Below are positions 35,725 to 43,353 of a stretch of DNA of 64,000 bases, piece by piece (the first letter of the stretch is position 1; every line of letters begins with the position of its first letter). The translations under genes were made by a program, and so were the position numbers. The notes below the pieces were generated by a model that was not told where the DNA came from, ran no database searches, and saw only the letters and a program-made list of their open reading frames with translations. The stretch spans positions 930,001 to 994,000 of the forward strand of contig NC_017668.1 in the NCBI RefSeq assembly GCF_000284515.1, given 5' to 3'. This stretch comes from Halobacillus halophilus DSM 2266. GTDB lineage: Bacteria; Bacillota; Bacilli; Bacillales; Halobacillaceae.

Positions 35725-35978
35725 GCTCTGTAAAACTTCAGTGCTGATGTTACAGTAAAGCTTTCGTTTCTGGAAGACTTGATTTCGAGATAGTTAGGTC
35801 CGTTACGTAAGGTGGATAAGGGTTGGTGGGGAAGTAACTCGCTTTCCTACGGGGGAACTGTGAGATCCCACAGGGCTTTTAAGCCCGAGGAAGCTCACTT
35901 CATGCCCGCGGAAAGCGAAATCGTCCCCCGAAGGAACTTAACACTAACCCAATATCTCTAAACTGAGTCTTACAGTAT
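35725..35978. repeat. Dispersed intergenic repeat, copy C
   Basis: Starts GCTCTGTAAAACTTCAGTG like copies A and B. It contains AAGACTTGATTTCGAGATAG near its left end, the reverse complement of the right arm of copy B, and ends AACTGAGTCTTACAGTA. The inner arms CTCGCTTTCC and GGAAAGCG form a palindrome. No gene is present in this 355-base gap. Confidence 0.7.
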
Positions 35979-36042
35979 ACTGCCCTTAATAAGTCTTTTA
36001 TGGAAAATCTACTAAAACGTCTCTCAGACCTAATAATGAAGA

Positions 36043-36068
36043 AAGCCAGGAGAGAGGCCTCCTGGCTT
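36043..36068 (-). terminator. Terminator for galM
   Basis: AAGCCAGGAG pairs with CTCCTGGCTT around six bases; the minus strand continues TCTTCATT. Confidence 0.75.
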
Positions 36069-36072
36069 GTTT

Positions 36073-37098
36073 TTATTGAGTCTTAAATGAAAAAGTGGTG
36101 CGTTTGTGGTAGGGTTCGTTACCGTTTAAAACAATAGATGGGAAGCCTTCATGATGAAGCGATGCCGGGGAACTTTGGGTTTCCATACATAAACCTAAAT
36201 ACTTTTCGGCAGATCTTTCTGCCAAAAGAAAGCTGTCATCCAGGTTGTTTGAGGTGTACATCACCATTCCCGGTTGATCGGTAGTAATATCGAGCGTCCG
36301 GCCGCTTGTTGGTTCTTCAACATGGACCTGTCCATCTTCCAGAATAAAATAATGATCAAATCCATCTTTCGCGATTTTGTTCTGAGGGTGAGGGGTAACC
36401 ATCCCTTCCACCAGGTCTTTTCCTTCCCGGAAATCAAAAGGTGTGTCATCGACGTCCAGCCATTTTCCAGTGGGGATCAGCTTATCGTCCAATTCGACAA
36501 ATCGCGAACTGTTGAAGGTAAGATGATGATTATGCAAAGTCCTCTTATAGTTCCCGCTTAAATTAAAGTAAGAGTGGTTAGTTAATGTCAGGACGGTTGT
36601 TTCATCACTTTCCGCTTGATAGTCCACTACCAATTCGTTCTCGTTCGTTAACGTATAAGTCACGGTGACATCAAGATTGCCAGGGTATTCGTCTTCTTCT
36701 TTTGAAACATTCAAAGAGAGCGTAAGACCGATCTGGTTCTCGCTTTCAAAAGGGGTGACATCCCATATTTTTTGATGAAATCCATTCGCACCGCCATGAA
36801 GATGATTAGGACCTTCATTAGCGTCCAGATCATAGGTTTGACCTTTTAATGTAAAAGAAGATCCCTCAATCCGTCCGGCCACTCGTCCAATAATGGCTCC
36901 AAAATAATTAGGATCTTTTTTATAGTCTTCTACATTTCTGTAACCGAGGACTACATTTTCAAGTGTTCCTTCCTGGTCTGGTACGAGCAGCTCCGTAATA
37001 ATCCCACCGTAGTTCAAAACACTGAGCTTCATGCCGTGATCGTTCGTCAGGTCGTACTTTGTCCAGCTGTTGCTGACTTCTTTCGTCGTAATCTCCAT
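36073..37098 (-). CDS. galM: Aldose 1-epimerase (mutarotase)
   Basis: 341 residues. Beta-sandwich epimerase: NYGGIITELLVPD, ADFF-like FGAIIGRVAGRIEGSSF, substrate His in NEGPNHLHGGANGFHQKIWD and LTNHSYFNLSG, and catalytic Glu in CMETQSSPASLHHEGFPS. It equilibrates alpha and beta anomers, here probably of xylose for XylA. The start at 37098 is chosen for GGAGG ten bases upstream; a longer frame adds an unconserved leader. Confidence 0.92.
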   Translation of the reverse strand: MEITTKEVSNSWTKYDLTNDHGMKLSVLNYGGIITELLVPDQEGTLENVVLGYRNVEDYKKDPNYFGAIIGRVAGRIEGSSFTLKGQTYDLDANEGPNHLHGGANGFHQKIWDVTPFESENQIGLTLSLNVSKEEDEYPGNLDVTVTYTLTNENELVVDYQAESDETTVLTLTNHSYFNLSGNYKRTLHNHHLTFNSSRFVELDDKLIPTGKWLDVDDTPFDFREGKDLVEGMVTPHPQNKIAKDGFDHYFILEDGQVHVEEPTSGRTLDITTDQPGMVMYTSNNLDDSFLLAERSAEKYLGLCMETQSSPASLHHEGFPSIVLNGNEPYHKRTTFSFKTQ

Positions 37099-37309
37099 GT
37101 TGTATGTACCTCCATTTAAGAAGCGAAGAAGAGTATCCGCATATTCTATAATTTCTATAGTCTTCTTTAGTTTATCAGACATGAAAGTGTTATCTACGTA
37201 TTTCGCTTAAACGACTAAGCATCATAATAGAAAAAAGTGAACAAATAAAGAAGTACAGGATCATTGAGGCTCCTGTGATTTTATAGCCTCCTGTTATCAG
37301 GAGTAAAAT

Positions 37310-37582
37310 CTACGGGGACTCCTGAATCTTATCGAGCATATGGTGAAAGGCTAAAGGATCTTCAAAATCTTCTGCTGTCCAATTTTCATGGATCCATTGT
37401 TTTAATTCTTCTGGTGAGTTGAATACCTCTCCACTGGTATCTTCTTTCCGTATGGTATATCGTCCGTTATCAGGGTCAATCGTAATAATACAGGGATAGG
37501 CCCCATTTTTTCCGCGCAGCGTGAATTCCAATGTGAGATCATCCTTTTTACAGGTTATTCTAACCTTTAATACAACCTTCAT
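37310..37582 (-). CDS. Conserved-looking small hypothetical protein
   Basis: 90 residues, acidic, no signal peptide. It has alternating strands (KVVLKVRITCKKDDLTLEFT) followed by a helix-rich end (SPEELKQWIHENWTAEDFED). The coding sense is supported by codon use and the lack of competing frames. I do not recognise the family. No clear Shine-Dalgarno is visible. It stands alone between galM and the tRNA. Confidence 0.55.
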   Translation of the reverse strand: MKVVLKVRITCKKDDLTLEFTLRGKNGAYPCIITIDPDNGRYTIRKEDTSGEVFNSPEELKQWIHENWTAEDFEDPLAFHHMLDKIQESP

Positions 37583-37689
37583 ACCAATTGTCTATCACGT
37601 TGTATTTCTTAAGAAAATAGCCAGCAGTCTTCCTTGAGAAAAGCTGAAATGGAATTGAGAAGAATGGGTAAATATTCCGTAAAAACCCC

Positions 37690-37719
37690 TTGCGAAGAAC
37701 TGGTGGTATCAGCTATAAT
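37690..37719 (+). promoter_or_regulatory. Promoter of the tRNA-Ala gene
   Basis: TTGCGA (37690-37695) and TATAAT (37714-37719) with an 18-base spacer, about 55 bases before the tRNA. Confidence 0.65.
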
Positions 37720-37774
37720 AATATTTGTCGGATTAAGCGGCACGCAGGTGCCGGATCGGCAATTCTAAATCTAT

Positions 37775-37847
37775 GGGGCATTAGCTCAGCTGGGAGAGCG
37801 CAACACTGGCAGTGTTGAGGTCAGCGGTTCGAGCCCGCTATGCTCCA
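37775..37847 (+). tRNA. tRNA-Ala (anticodon GGC)
   Basis: Full cloverleaf: acceptor GGGGCAT/ATGCTCC with the G3-U70 pair that defines alanine tRNAs, D-arm GCTC...GAGC, anticodon stem CAACA/TGTTG around loop CTGGCAG (anticodon GGC), and T-arm AGCGG-TTCGAGC-CCGCT. CCA is not encoded. It reads GCC/GCU codons. A terminator follows at once, so it is a single-gene transcript. Confidence 0.96.
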
Positions 37848-37849
37848 CT

Positions 37850-37878
37850 AAAAAAACCTTGCAGCGCAAGGTTTTTTT
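37850..37878 (+). terminator. Terminator after tRNA-Ala
   Basis: AAAAAACCTTGC and GCAAGGTTTTTT form a perfect stem around AGC, with seven T. Confidence 0.93.
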
Positions 37879-38290
37879 AATATGATTAAATACTAACACT
37901 TTATAATTTTGTTGACTAAGTTTTATGAGGAGTATATCTATCTGATTGAATAGCATTTGTTACGATTGTTTTAAAAAATGTGCCCAAAGATACTGAGAGT
38001 TGTAAGGAGATTTCTTAACTAATTCTCGGATTTAATTACACGCCATCCGTTAGTTCTTGTAACTTCATTACTTAATGTATCATAAAATTTTCTTATAATG
38101 TTCATCTGAGAGTTTTCTCTTATTATCTGATGTGAAATTATCATCTAGGAATCCTACGTTTGAATTGTTTTGATGTATCCAACTCTCGTTGAACCAACCA
38201 TTCAGCGAATTTTTGTTTATGAAAAGAAATCCAAAATAAAAAATCTTAATTCAATAACTCAAGAAGGAATAAGTGTTGCTAAGAATCTTT
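37879..38290. other. AT-rich gap before the EPS operon, no gene seen
   Basis: About 410 bases of AT-rich DNA with stops in all frames. I see no RNA gene, repeat or convincing promoter in it. Confidence 0.5.
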
Positions 38291-38291
38291 A

Positions 38292-38320
38292 TTGACATCT
38301 CAGCGGAAAAATACTATGAT
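38292..38320 (+). promoter_or_regulatory. EPS operon distal promoter (P1)
   Basis: TTGACA (38292-38297) and TATGAT (38315-38320) with a 17-base spacer, close to SigA consensus. The expected start, near 38327, abuts SinR-type site 1. Confidence 0.75.
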
Positions 38321-38328
38321 AAATGCGT

Positions 38329-38344
38329 GTTCTTAATAAAGAAT
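38329..38344. promoter_or_regulatory. SinR-type operator, site 1
   Basis: GTTCTTAATAAAGAAT, a near-palindrome of GTTCTT and AAGAAC half-sites, at the start region of promoter P1. B. subtilis SinR binds inverted GTTCTYT boxes at its eps promoter. Confidence 0.7.
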
Positions 38345-38549
38345 GAATAGTGAAGTTGGACTAATTATTGATGACTTCAGGAGAGGAAGTGATACTGGAA
38401 GAGGCAGTATCAAATATGAATGAACTGTATTTTATAATGAATTTTATTAATTAAGGTAAACTTGTAAGTAAAATTAGTGATTTATTTGTCAAATTTAGAC
38501 CATCAATTCTACTTTCACAGTAAATTTATCGTAAATTGTTAAAATAAGG

Positions 38550-38578
38550 TTGACAAGTTCTTAATAAAGAACTAGAGT
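38550..38578 (+). promoter_or_regulatory. EPS operon proximal promoter (P2) containing a SinR-type operator
   Basis: TTGACA (38550-38555) and TAGAGT (38573-38578). The 17-base spacer is filled by GTTCTTAATAAAGAAC (38557-38572), a near-perfect copy of site 1 with complementary ends. A protein bound there would block RNA polymerase directly. Confidence 0.75.
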
Positions 38579-38596
38579 GTAGATATTAGCTAAACT

Positions 38597-38627
38597 AAAT
38601 TGTCCTAACAAATAGGGCAGTTTTTTT
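38597..38627 (+). terminator. Leader terminator/attenuator of the EPS operon
   Basis: AAATTGTCCTA pairs with TAGGGCAGTTT (two G-U) around ACAAA, followed by seven T. It lies between promoter P2 and epsA, so transcripts from both promoters must pass it. Confidence 0.75.
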
Positions 38628-38686
38628 ATAACTGTCCGTTCGTTATATAGAATAATATGGAATCTAAAATCCAAAAGGTGGTTCTT

Positions 38687-39442
38687 ATGAATATTAAAAG
38701 ACAAAAGAACTTTATAGATGATGGAAGAAGCAGTGACATTAACTTAAAAGAATATTTTGATGTCATCAAAAGAAGAGCTTGGATCATTGTAGTTCTTATG
38801 CTTCTAACCACATCAGCTGGGATAGCTTATACTCATTTTAACAATACATTACTTTATCAAACATCTACAAGAATTATCCTAGAAACTGAAGACGAAGACA
38901 TGAACACACTCATGGTTATGATCAAAGATCCCATTATAATGGATGAAGTTAAAAAACAGCTAAATCTGGAAATTTCGGACGAAGAGCTTGCCTCAAAGAT
39001 CACTGTAGACAGACTCGATGAATCTCAAGTAGTCTTAATTTCTGTAACTGATACAAACCCTGAGCGTGCTGCGAACATCGCAAACTCCACTGCACAAGTT
39101 TATAAAAAAAAGATTGGAGATATTTTATCCTTTGAGGAAGTACAACTACTTTCAGAAGCAAAGTTGAACCCAATGCCTATCAATGAAAATCAAAGCCGTA
39201 ATCTTGTTGCAGCAGCAGTATTTGGATTGATTGTAGGAGTTGGAATAGTTTTTTTATTAGATACACTTGATGGAACAATCCGCTCTCGGCATGAGATTGA
39301 AGAATACTTGGATATTCCTGTTATTGGATCCGTTTCGACTATGAATAGAAGGAACACGATCACTAACAAAAAGAAAAAACAATCATCCAACTTGGAAGCC
39401 AGGGGGGAGAAAATTGATATTAAGCAAAATCAGACAAGCTAA
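38687..39442 (+). CDS. epsA: EpsA-like Wzz chain-length/kinase-modulator protein
   Basis: 251 residues. Wzz domain: first membrane helix at about 30-50 (WIIVVLMLLTTSAGIAYTHF), an extracellular loop, then the Pro-rich LNPMPINENQSRN and second helix LVAAAVFGLIVGVGIVFLLD. In Gram-positive systems this protein sets polymer length and activates the partner BY-kinase through its cytosolic tail. The ATG at 38687 is chosen for AAAGGTGG 6 bases ahead. It overlaps epsB by 29 bases. Confidence 0.9.
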   Translation: MNIKRQKNFIDDGRSSDINLKEYFDVIKRRAWIIVVLMLLTTSAGIAYTHFNNTLLYQTSTRIILETEDEDMNTLMVMIKDPIIMDEVKKQLNLEISDEELASKITVDRLDESQVVLISVTDTNPERAANIANSTAQVYKKKIGDILSFEEVQLLSEAKLNPMPINENQSRNLVAAAVFGLIVGVGIVFLLDTLDGTIRSRHEIEEYLDIPVIGSVSTMNRRNTITNKKKKQSSNLEARGEKIDIKQNQTS

Positions 39443-40070
39443 AAAAAGAAGAAATCTAATTACTTATACTAACCCAGATTCCGTGGTATCTGACCAGTTT
39501 CGAACGATTCGAACGAATATGAAATTTTTAACAGATAATCGTAATAGCCATAATTTTTTGCTCACCTCTCCGAACAATCAGGAAGGTACTTCGACAACTG
39601 GAGCTAACCTGGCTGTATCGATGGCTTTCTTAAGAGATAAGATTCTCCTCATTGACGCAAATTTAAGAAGTCCTTATCAACATGTCATTTTTAAGACTGA
39701 TAATGAAATCGGACTAAACAACATAATCGCGGGTCAAACAACCTTCAATCAGGCTGTATTTAAAACGGGTATAGGTAATCTTGATTTGTTAACCAGTGGT
39801 TCTAGTAAGATGAACCCTACTGAAGTCATTAGTGATGAAAAAATGGTTGAATTATTAAAAGAAGTGAGCAGTACTTACGATATTGTTTTGGTTGATTCCC
39901 CATCTGTACTTCAATCTACTGAAACAAGGGTGTTGGCTCACCACTGTGATGGAGTTGTGCTTATCATTAATAAAGGAAAAACGGATTTACAAAAAGCAGC
40001 TGAAGCAAAAAGTGTCTTAGATCTTGCACATGCTGATATCGTAGGGGCTATCTTAAATGATAGAAAGTAA
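39414..40070 (+). CDS. epsB: EpsB-like BY-kinase with an altered Walker A motif
   Basis: 218 residues. CpsD/YwqD-type fold with SEQFRTIRTN-like DQFRTIRTNMKFL, Walker A-prime region ILLIDANLRSP and Walker B IVLVDSPSV. The P-loop, normally GEGKST, reads QEGTSTT here: the ATP-binding Lys is Thr59, and A-prime DADLR is DANLR (Asn83). The usual C-terminal tyrosine cluster is missing. It may be a pseudokinase that still couples to EpsA, or use another nucleotide mode. TTG start with GGGGGGAG upstream. Confidence 0.88.
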   Translation: MILSKIRQAKKRRNLITYTNPDSVVSDQFRTIRTNMKFLTDNRNSHNFLLTSPNNQEGTSTTGANLAVSMAFLRDKILLIDANLRSPYQHVIFKTDNEIGLNNIIAGQTTFNQAVFKTGIGNLDLLTSGSSKMNPTEVISDEKMVELLKEVSSTYDIVLVDSPSVLQSTETRVLAHHCDGVVLIINKGKTDLQKAAEAKSVLDLAHADIVGAILNDRK

Positions 40071-40087
40071 TATTTTTTTATTCGTTC

Positions 40088-40103
40088 GTTCTTTATAAAG
40101 AAT
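40088..40103. promoter_or_regulatory. SinR-type operator, site 3 (upstream of the EAR RNA)
   Basis: GTTCTTTATAAAGAAT, the same palindrome as sites 1 and 2, 18 bases after epsB. There is no clear promoter around it, so it may act as a roadblock or be a relic. Confidence 0.55.
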
Positions 40104-40118
40104 TTATTTTCTTAATAT

Positions 40119-40243
40119 AGGTTTCAGGCGATGTCTCCTTGCCTGTATCAATGGAGGCACTCGGCCATGCTGTGGGTTGTCTTAATAAATAACCTTAGAC
40201 GCGAGTCGTCGGTGGTGTGGCGTGAGGGCGGGTTGAATGCCCA
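40119..40243 (+). ncRNA. EAR (epsC-type) processive antitermination RNA element
   Basis: A GC-rich, non-coding island of about 125 bases in AT-rich DNA, between epsB and epsC, the exact place of the EAR element in Bacillus eps operons. It has hairpin CAGGC (40125)/GCCTG (40141) whose loop CTCC can pair with GGAG at 40153 (H-type pseudoknot), GGTT (40175)/AACC (40191) with loop GTCT able to pair with AGAC (40197), and GGGC/GCCC at 40226-40242. EAR lets RNA polymerase read through terminators downstream. Identified by position and fold, not by a covariance search. Confidence 0.7.
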
Positions 40244-40251
40244 TTAATTTT

Positions 40252-40297
40252 AAATTTTTATGAAGAGGGATCATGTGAACCCTCTTCATAAAAATTT
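40252..40297 (+). other. Long perfect hairpin between the EAR element and epsC
   Basis: 18-bp perfect stem (AAATTTTTATGAAGAGGG/CCCTCTTCATAAAAATTT) with a 10-base loop. No T run follows the GC part, so it is not a standard terminator. Confidence 0.65.
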
Positions 40298-40355
40298 GGA
40301 AATTATACATAATTCAATAACAGCTAGAACAATTAGGTAAGAGAGGGGAGAATGT

Positions 40356-42185
40356 ATGACCTATCGACAGAGATTGTCCTTATTTATATTTATAGATTCA
40401 TGCATTATTATAACTGCTGTTTTAATTAGCCGAATGCTTGTCGATTCGAACTTTTATAACTTTACACCACTTATTATCAGTACCATCGGATTATTAACTG
40501 TTCACTTGTTTTTTTCGTTTCTATTGAACCTATATAAGAAAGCATGGGAGTATGCAAGCATAGGTGAACTAATTATCATTCTTAAAACGGTTACCTATTC
40601 AATAATTGTTATCGCTGCTATCCAATTTATTATTTTACAAGCCGTCTACCTAAGAGCACTTGCAATTATTTGGATGATCAATTTGCTTGTTATCGGCGGG
40701 TCACGCTTCTTATGGAGAATTTACAGAGATAACTACCTTGTTCAAAGCAATACGAAAAAAAGGACTCTAATCATCGGGGCGGGTTCTGCAGGAATCATGG
40801 TAGTCAGACAACTACAGAGAAGTGAAGATACAGATTTGTGTCCTGTAGCTTTCGTAGATGATAGTCCGATAAAGCACCATCTGGATATTTTAGGTATTCC
40901 TGTAGTAGGTGGCGTGGGCGAAATTGAGAAGTATGTTGATCAATTGGATATTGAAAATATCATCATCGCCATTCCATCACTAAACAGAGAAGGAATTCAA
41001 AATATTTTCCAGGAGTGCGCAAAAACAGAAGCAAAAACTCAGATCCTTCCGATGCTTGAAGATCTAGTTACGGGTAAAGTTTCCGTAACACAATTAAGAG
41101 ATGTGAAAGTTGAGGATTTATTAGGAAGAGCTCCTGTTGATTTAGATATTGATCAAATATCTGACTATGTGAAGAGTCAAGTTGTTTTAGTAACAGGAGC
41201 AGGTGGTTCAATTGGATCAGAGATCTGCAGGCAAATTGCGAGGTTTGGACCTGAAGAATTAATCTTACTTGGTCATGGTGAAAATAGTATCCATGCTATA
41301 GAAACCGAGTTAAGAGAAAAGTTTTCAAAGAATGGAATTAAGATTATTACGGAAATTGCAGATATTCAAGATGGAGATAAAATGGATAAGATATTTAACT
41401 ATTACTCACCCGATGTGGTTTACCACGCAGCTGCTCATAAACATGTTCCTCTAATGGAACGTAATCCGGAAGAAGCAGTGAAAAATAATATGATTGGCAC
41501 CTATAATGTGGCTAAAGCGGCAAGGGGGAGCAATACGGGGACATTCGTCATGATTTCCTCAGATAAAGCCGTTAATCCTACCAGTGTGATGGGAGCTACC
41601 AAACGATTATCAGAAATGATTATCCAAAGTATGAATGGATATGGTAATACGAAATTCGTAGCGGTGCGATTTGGGAATGTGCTAGGAAGTCGAGGAAGTG
41701 TCGTTCCGATCTTTACAAAACAAATTGCTAAAGGCGGGCCCGTCAAAGTGACCCACCCTGAAATGATTCGTTACTTTATGACGATACCTGAAGCATCAAG
41801 TCTTGTTATCCAAGCAGGTGCTCTAACCCAGGGCGGCGAGATATTTGTTTTAGATATGGGGGCTCCGGTGAAAATTGTTGACTTAGCCAGAAATCTAATC
41901 AAACTTTCTGGCTACACCTTAGAAGATATTAAGATCGAATTCAGCGGTATAAGGCCAGGAGAGAAATTATATGAAGAGTTATTGAAGGATGATGAAGTTC
42001 ATGAAAACCAAGTCTACCCGAAGATTTACTTAGGAAAAACGGCTAACTTGTATATCGATGATATACAGGAAATAATCAATAGTTATGATAGATGGGACAA
42101 AGAATTTTTAAGAGAGCAGTTATTAAGTCTAGCCAACAACAAAGGGCTCATTCGCTCAAATGAAGCTATATCTATAACAAGTTAG
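40356..42185 (+). CDS. epsC: EpsC-like UDP-sugar 4,6-dehydratase (CapD/PglF family)
   Basis: 609 residues. Four membrane helices (about 1-120), a CoA-binding-like Rossmann domain (IIGAGSAGIMVVRQL), then the SDR dehydratase domain from about 280 with VTGAGGSIGSEICRQ and AAHKHVPLMERNP. The catalytic stretch is SSDKAVNPTSVMGATKR, with Met in place of Tyr as in PglF-type enzymes. It should convert UDP-GlcNAc to the 4-keto-6-deoxy sugar, the first step of diacetylbacillosamine synthesis. AGAGAGGGGAGA precedes the ATG. Follows the EAR element. Confidence 0.92.
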   Translation: MTYRQRLSLFIFIDSCIIITAVLISRMLVDSNFYNFTPLIISTIGLLTVHLFFSFLLNLYKKAWEYASIGELIIILKTVTYSIIVIAAIQFIILQAVYLRALAIIWMINLLVIGGSRFLWRIYRDNYLVQSNTKKRTLIIGAGSAGIMVVRQLQRSEDTDLCPVAFVDDSPIKHHLDILGIPVVGGVGEIEKYVDQLDIENIIIAIPSLNREGIQNIFQECAKTEAKTQILPMLEDLVTGKVSVTQLRDVKVEDLLGRAPVDLDIDQISDYVKSQVVLVTGAGGSIGSEICRQIARFGPEELILLGHGENSIHAIETELREKFSKNGIKIITEIADIQDGDKMDKIFNYYSPDVVYHAAAHKHVPLMERNPEEAVKNNMIGTYNVAKAARGSNTGTFVMISSDKAVNPTSVMGATKRLSEMIIQSMNGYGNTKFVAVRFGNVLGSRGSVVPIFTKQIAKGGPVKVTHPEMIRYFMTIPEASSLVIQAGALTQGGEIFVLDMGAPVKIVDLARNLIKLSGYTLEDIKIEFSGIRPGEKLYEELLKDDEVHENQVYPKIYLGKTANLYIDDIQEIINSYDRWDKEFLREQLLSLANNKGLIRSNEAISITS

Positions 42186-42201
42186 GCAAGGGGAGAAGAG
42201 A

Positions 42202-43353
42202 ATGAGGGGAAGAGTTCTATTTTGTGCTACCGTAGATTATCATTTTAAGCTATTTCACCTTCCGTATTTAAAATGGTTTAAAGAACAAGGCTGGGAAGTT
42301 CATGTAGCTGCAAGCGGTAACGTGAATCTTCCCTATGTGGACCAAAAATTTAACATTCCAATTCAACGATCTCCTTTTAGTCTGAAAAATGTGCAAGCTT
42401 ATCAAGATCTTAATGGTCTAATAAATGAGCACCACTATGAAATTGTTCATTGCCATACACCGATGGGCGGGGTTCTAGCTCGCTTAGCAGCTCGAAACGC
42501 AAGAAAAAATGGAACAAAGGTTATTTATACCGCTCACGGATTCCATTTTTGTAAAGGTGCCCCGATTACGAATTGGCTCCTTTACTATCCAATTGAAAAA
42601 TTATTAGCTTCTTCTACGGATTGCTTAATCACAATTAACCAGGAGGATTTTCTGCTGGCTACTCAGCGGTTTAAAACAAAACAAATCGAACTTGTGAATG
42701 GTGTCGGGGTAAATATAGAGGAATTCAAGAAGATTAGTGAAAAAGAAAAAGTCACGTTGAGAAAGTCATCGGGGTATGGTCCTGATGACTTTTTATTATT
42801 CTATGCAGCTGAATTCAATAAAAATAAAAATCAACAATTTCTACTTCAATCATTAGCATTAATAAAGAAGGATGTTCCTCAAGCCAGATTGATACTTGCT
42901 GGAGAAGGAAGCACTCTTGGTGTTTGCAAGGAGCTAGCCGCCAAGCTTGAAATTGATCATATGGTGGATTTCCTGGGATATTGTGATGATATTAAGGGAA
43001 TTGTTTCCATGTGCGATATGGTAGCTGCCTCCAGCTTGAGGGAAGGCTTGCCTGTAAATATCATGGAAGCTATGGCTTGCGGCTTGCCGATTGTGGCTAT
43101 TGATAACCGCGGTCATAGAGAGTTAGTAGAAAATGATGTAAACGGGTGGGTATTTAAAAACCATCAAGTCTTAGAGTTCTCAGAAAAAGTCAAACATATT
43201 GCGGAACATATGGAAGTTAGACAACAGCTTGGGAACAATGGGAGAAACATAATTATCCAAAAATATAGTACTAATAAAGTCATCCAACAAAATAGTAAAA
43301 TCTATCAATCTTATATGAGAGAAGGTGAAATCGAGGAATGGGCGATCCATTAA
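42202..43353 (+). CDS. epsD: EpsD-like glycosyltransferase family 4
   Basis: 383 residues. GT-B fold: N-terminal VLFCATVDYHFKLFHLPYLK and HCHTPMGGVLARLAA, then C-terminal ILAGEGSTLGVCKELA and the donor-binding EX7E region REGLPVNIMEAMACGLP. The match to EpsD/GT4 of Bacillus eps operons is strong, notably YTAHGFHFCKGAP. It adds a sugar to the lipid-linked chain on the cytosolic face. Overlaps epsF by 16 bases. Confidence 0.88.
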   Translation: MRGRVLFCATVDYHFKLFHLPYLKWFKEQGWEVHVAASGNVNLPYVDQKFNIPIQRSPFSLKNVQAYQDLNGLINEHHYEIVHCHTPMGGVLARLAARNARKNGTKVIYTAHGFHFCKGAPITNWLLYYPIEKLLASSTDCLITINQEDFLLATQRFKTKQIELVNGVGVNIEEFKKISEKEKVTLRKSSGYGPDDFLLFYAAEFNKNKNQQFLLQSLALIKKDVPQARLILAGEGSTLGVCKELAAKLEIDHMVDFLGYCDDIKGIVSMCDMVAASSLREGLPVNIMEAMACGLPIVAIDNRGHRELVENDVNGWVFKNHQVLEFSEKVKHIAEHMEVRQQLGNNGRNIIIQKYSTNKVIQQNSKIYQSYMREGEIEEWAIH

